Source: Acidobacteriota bacterium (GTDB taxonomy: Bacteria; Acidobacteriota; Polarisedimenticolia; QHYA01). From it: 7,713 bases of DNA. Below, in pieces: positions 6,037 through 7,713 of this stretch. Position 1 is the first letter of the stretch, and each line of letters opens with the position of its first letter. The translations under genes and the position numbers were made by a program. The stretch is taken from the NCBI GenBank assembly GCA_003223995.1, contig QHYA01000105.1:1-7713 (forward strand), written 5' to 3'. The notes beneath the pieces are model-generated. The model saw only the letters and a list, made by a program, of their open reading frames with translations, was not told the DNA's origin and made no database searches.

Positions 6037-7713
6037 ATGACGCGCCTCCGGACCGCTTGCATCTTCCCCGCAGTCGTTTCCCTTGTCGGCGCTTCCCTTG
6101 TCGTCTCCGACAGCCGGCCCGGGTTCTCCCCCACGGCGTCCCGCCCGGCGCCGGATCGTCCCATCGCGACTGTCCCGCATCGGATCGATCCCCGCATGCA
6201 CGGTTTCGTCCTGATCTCGATCGACACTCTCCGCGCCGACCACCTCGGCGTCTACGGGCGGCGGCCCAGCCCAAGCCCCCGGATCGACGCCCTTGCCTCG
6301 CACGGGGCCGTCTATCTCGAGGCGCGCTCCCAGGTGCCGCTGACGCTGCCGTCGCACACGGTGATGCTCACGGGCCGGCTCCCCGCGGAGACCGGCGTCC
6401 GCGACAACGGGATCTTCCGCCTGGGAGACGGCGTGCCCACGCTCGCCGAGCGCCTCTCGCGCGCCGGGTTTCGCTGCGGCGGCTTCGTCGGCACGTTCCT
6501 GCTCTCACGGCGGTTCGGGCTGGACCGTGGTTTCGAGATCTGGGACGACGACCTTCCGGTGGGGGGCGCTCTTGAGCTGCCTGAACGGCGCGCGGGAGAG
6601 GTGGTGGGTCGCGCCAAGAGATGGCTCGACAGGATCGGCGATTCCCGCTTCTTCCTCTTCGTTCATCTCTTCGACCCACACGCCCCTTACGCCGCGCCCG
6701 AACCCTGGGCCAGACGCTTCCGGGACCCCTACGATGCGGAGATCGCCTACGCGGACTCGGCCGTCGGGGACCTGCTCGACCACTTGAGGACGCGAGGGCT
6801 CGCGGAGAGGGTCGGAGTCGCCCTCGTCTCGGACCACGGCGAATCTCTGGGGGAGCACGGGGAGCGCACACACGGGTTCTTTCTCTACGAGGCGACGCTG
6901 CGCGTGCCCCTGATCCTTCGTGTTCCCGGGGTTATCCCGCCGGGCAGGCGGATCGCCGGCCCGGCGCGGCTGCTCGACCTCGCGCCCACGATCCTCGTCC
7001 TCCTCGGTGTCGATGCCCCCGACGGGCTGCGGGTCGGGGCGCCCCCTTCGGCGACACCGGCGAAGGCGCGAACGCAGCAGACGCCGGAGCCCGCCTCGGT
7101 GTCTCGAGGACGTCCTCTGTGGCCGCAGCCGCCCGGCTCCGTCGCGTTGCCGGATGTGCCGGTCTACGCCGAAACGCTCTACCCCTTCTACAGCTACCGC
7201 TGGAGCGGCTCCCATGCGCTCGTGCGCGGCGGGCGCAAGCTGATCCTCTCGGCGCGGAGTGAGCTGTACGACATCGCGAAGGACCCGAAAGAGCTGACCG
7301 ACCTCGCGGCGCGCGACGCGGCGGGGCTGGCGAGGATGCGGGAGGAGCTGGTGCGGACCGCGGGGGCAACGGGAGGGGAACGGACGACCGTCCAGGAGCC
7401 CAACGCCGAGGTCCTGGAGAAGCTTCATAGCCTCGGCTACGCCGGCGGCGCCCCGGCGCGTGGGGGTGAGGATGAGATCGAGCGGCGCCTTCGGCTTCCC
7501 GACCCGAAGGACCGGATCCGCCTCATCGACCTCTACGACGAGGCGGTGGTGAGGCTGAGGCACGGAGATTTCAAGGGAGGGCGGCGCATGCTGGGGGAGG
7601 TCATCCGTCAAGACGCGGGCAACGTGGACGCCCAGACCATGCTCGCGTCGGCCGCCTACGAATCCGGAGACCTTGCGCGCTCCGAGCAGGCGCTGCGCGC
7701 GGCGCTCGCCATC
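6037..7713 (+). CDS. Exported sulfatase-superfamily protein with C-terminal TPR repeats (3' truncated by window)
   Basis: The frame is open from ATG 6037 through the window end (559 residues seen). The N-terminus, MTRLRTACIFPAVVSLVGAS, looks like a signal peptide with cleavage somewhere near 20-25, followed by a proline-rich linker to about 50. The alkaline phosphatase/sulfatase domain covers roughly 56-410: FVLISIDTLRADHLGVYG (metal ligand D63), PLTLPSHTVMLTGRLP (101-116), HLFDPHAPY (D213, H215), VSDHGESLGEHG (D266, H267), RTHG (H279), and ELYDIAKDPKE (409-419). At the nucleophile position Thr103 replaces the Cys/Ser of C/S-x-P-x-R, and His107 replaces its Arg, so a classical formylglycine sulfatase is unlikely; a phosphodiesterase or phospho-transferase activity is more plausible. 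After EKLHSLGYAGG (461-471), helical TPR-like repeats start (about 499-559) and run off the edge. A proline/alanine-rich stretch at about 334-372 interrupts the domain's C-terminal part. Confidence 0.9.
   Translation, partial: MTRLRTACIFPAVVSLVGASLVVSDSRPGFSPTASRPAPDRPIATVPHRIDPRMHGFVLISIDTLRADHLGVYGRRPSPSPRIDALASHGAVYLEARSQVPLTLPSHTVMLTGRLPAETGVRDNGIFRLGDGVPTLAERLSRAGFRCGGFVGTFLLSRRFGLDRGFEIWDDDLPVGGALELPERRAGEVVGRAKRWLDRIGDSRFFLFVHLFDPHAPYAAPEPWARRFRDPYDAEIAYADSAVGDLLDHLRTRGLAERVGVALVSDHGESLGEHGERTHGFFLYEATLRVPLILRVPGVIPPGRRIAGPARLLDLAPTILVLLGVDAPDGLRVGAPPSATPAKARTQQTPEPASVSRGRPLWPQPPGSVALPDVPVYAETLYPFYSYRWSGSHALVRGGRKLILSARSELYDIAKDPKELTDLAARDAAGLARMREELVRTAGATGGERTTVQEPNAEVLEKLHSLGYAGGAPARGGEDEIERRLRLPDPKDRIRLIDLYDEAVVRLRHGDFKGGRRMLGEVIRQDAGNVDAQTMLASAAYESGDLARSEQALRAALAI

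Noticed and set aside
5814..6575. Plus-strand frame of 253 residues spanning the phosphatase end and the sulfatase start
   Set aside because: It is out of frame with two genes that have clear motifs, and its translation is Arg/Pro/His-rich.

Overview
The window is GC-rich, densely coding on the + strand only, with strongly G/C-biased third codon positions and ATG starts for most genes. It comes from a bacterium. The combination of a SUF operon in the order B-C-D-S-U-T with a sulfatase-fold protein that continues into TPR repeats (with a SLGY junction motif) would fit a high-GC, deep-branching lineage such as Acidobacteriota or a relative. That is inference; nothing here fixes the taxon.

Positions 1-4734 are an iron-sulfur cluster assembly operon: the 3' end of sufB (cut by the window start), sufC, sufD, sufS, sufU and sufT. 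SufB-SufC-SufD is the ATP-driven scaffold, SufS takes sulfur from cysteine, SufU receives it and passes it on, and SufT is a DUF59/MIP18-type maturation factor. sufD/sufS overlap by ATGA and sufS/sufU by TGATG, which implies translational coupling. The sufC-sufD and sufU-sufT gaps hold clear potential RNA hairpins. The two in the sufC-sufD gap share one arm and so exclude each other. A 14-codon ORF ends inside the sufT start codon.

Positions 4735-5235 are poorly resolved. They hold one possible small ORF (4912-5151) with a good ribosome binding site, an in-frame TGA, and a run of eight C. The next gene, a PP2C-type Ser/Thr phosphatase (5236-6021), is open in the same frame from directly after that TGA and has only an unsupported TTG as a possible start near its N-terminus. 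Its true 5' end is therefore uncertain: readthrough, a nonsense change, or a C-tract frameshift are all possible.

Positions 6037-7713 are the start of an exported alkaline-phosphatase/sulfatase-superfamily protein. Threonine sits where sulfatases carry the formylglycine Cys/Ser, so it is more likely a phospho-ester enzyme or transferase than a true sulfatase. It runs off the window end in TPR-like helices. I see no mobile element, CRISPR, tRNA or rRNA. No wholly new multi-gene system is evident. The least explained parts are the phosphatase 5' region, the switch-like hairpins and the Thr-type sulfatase homologue.
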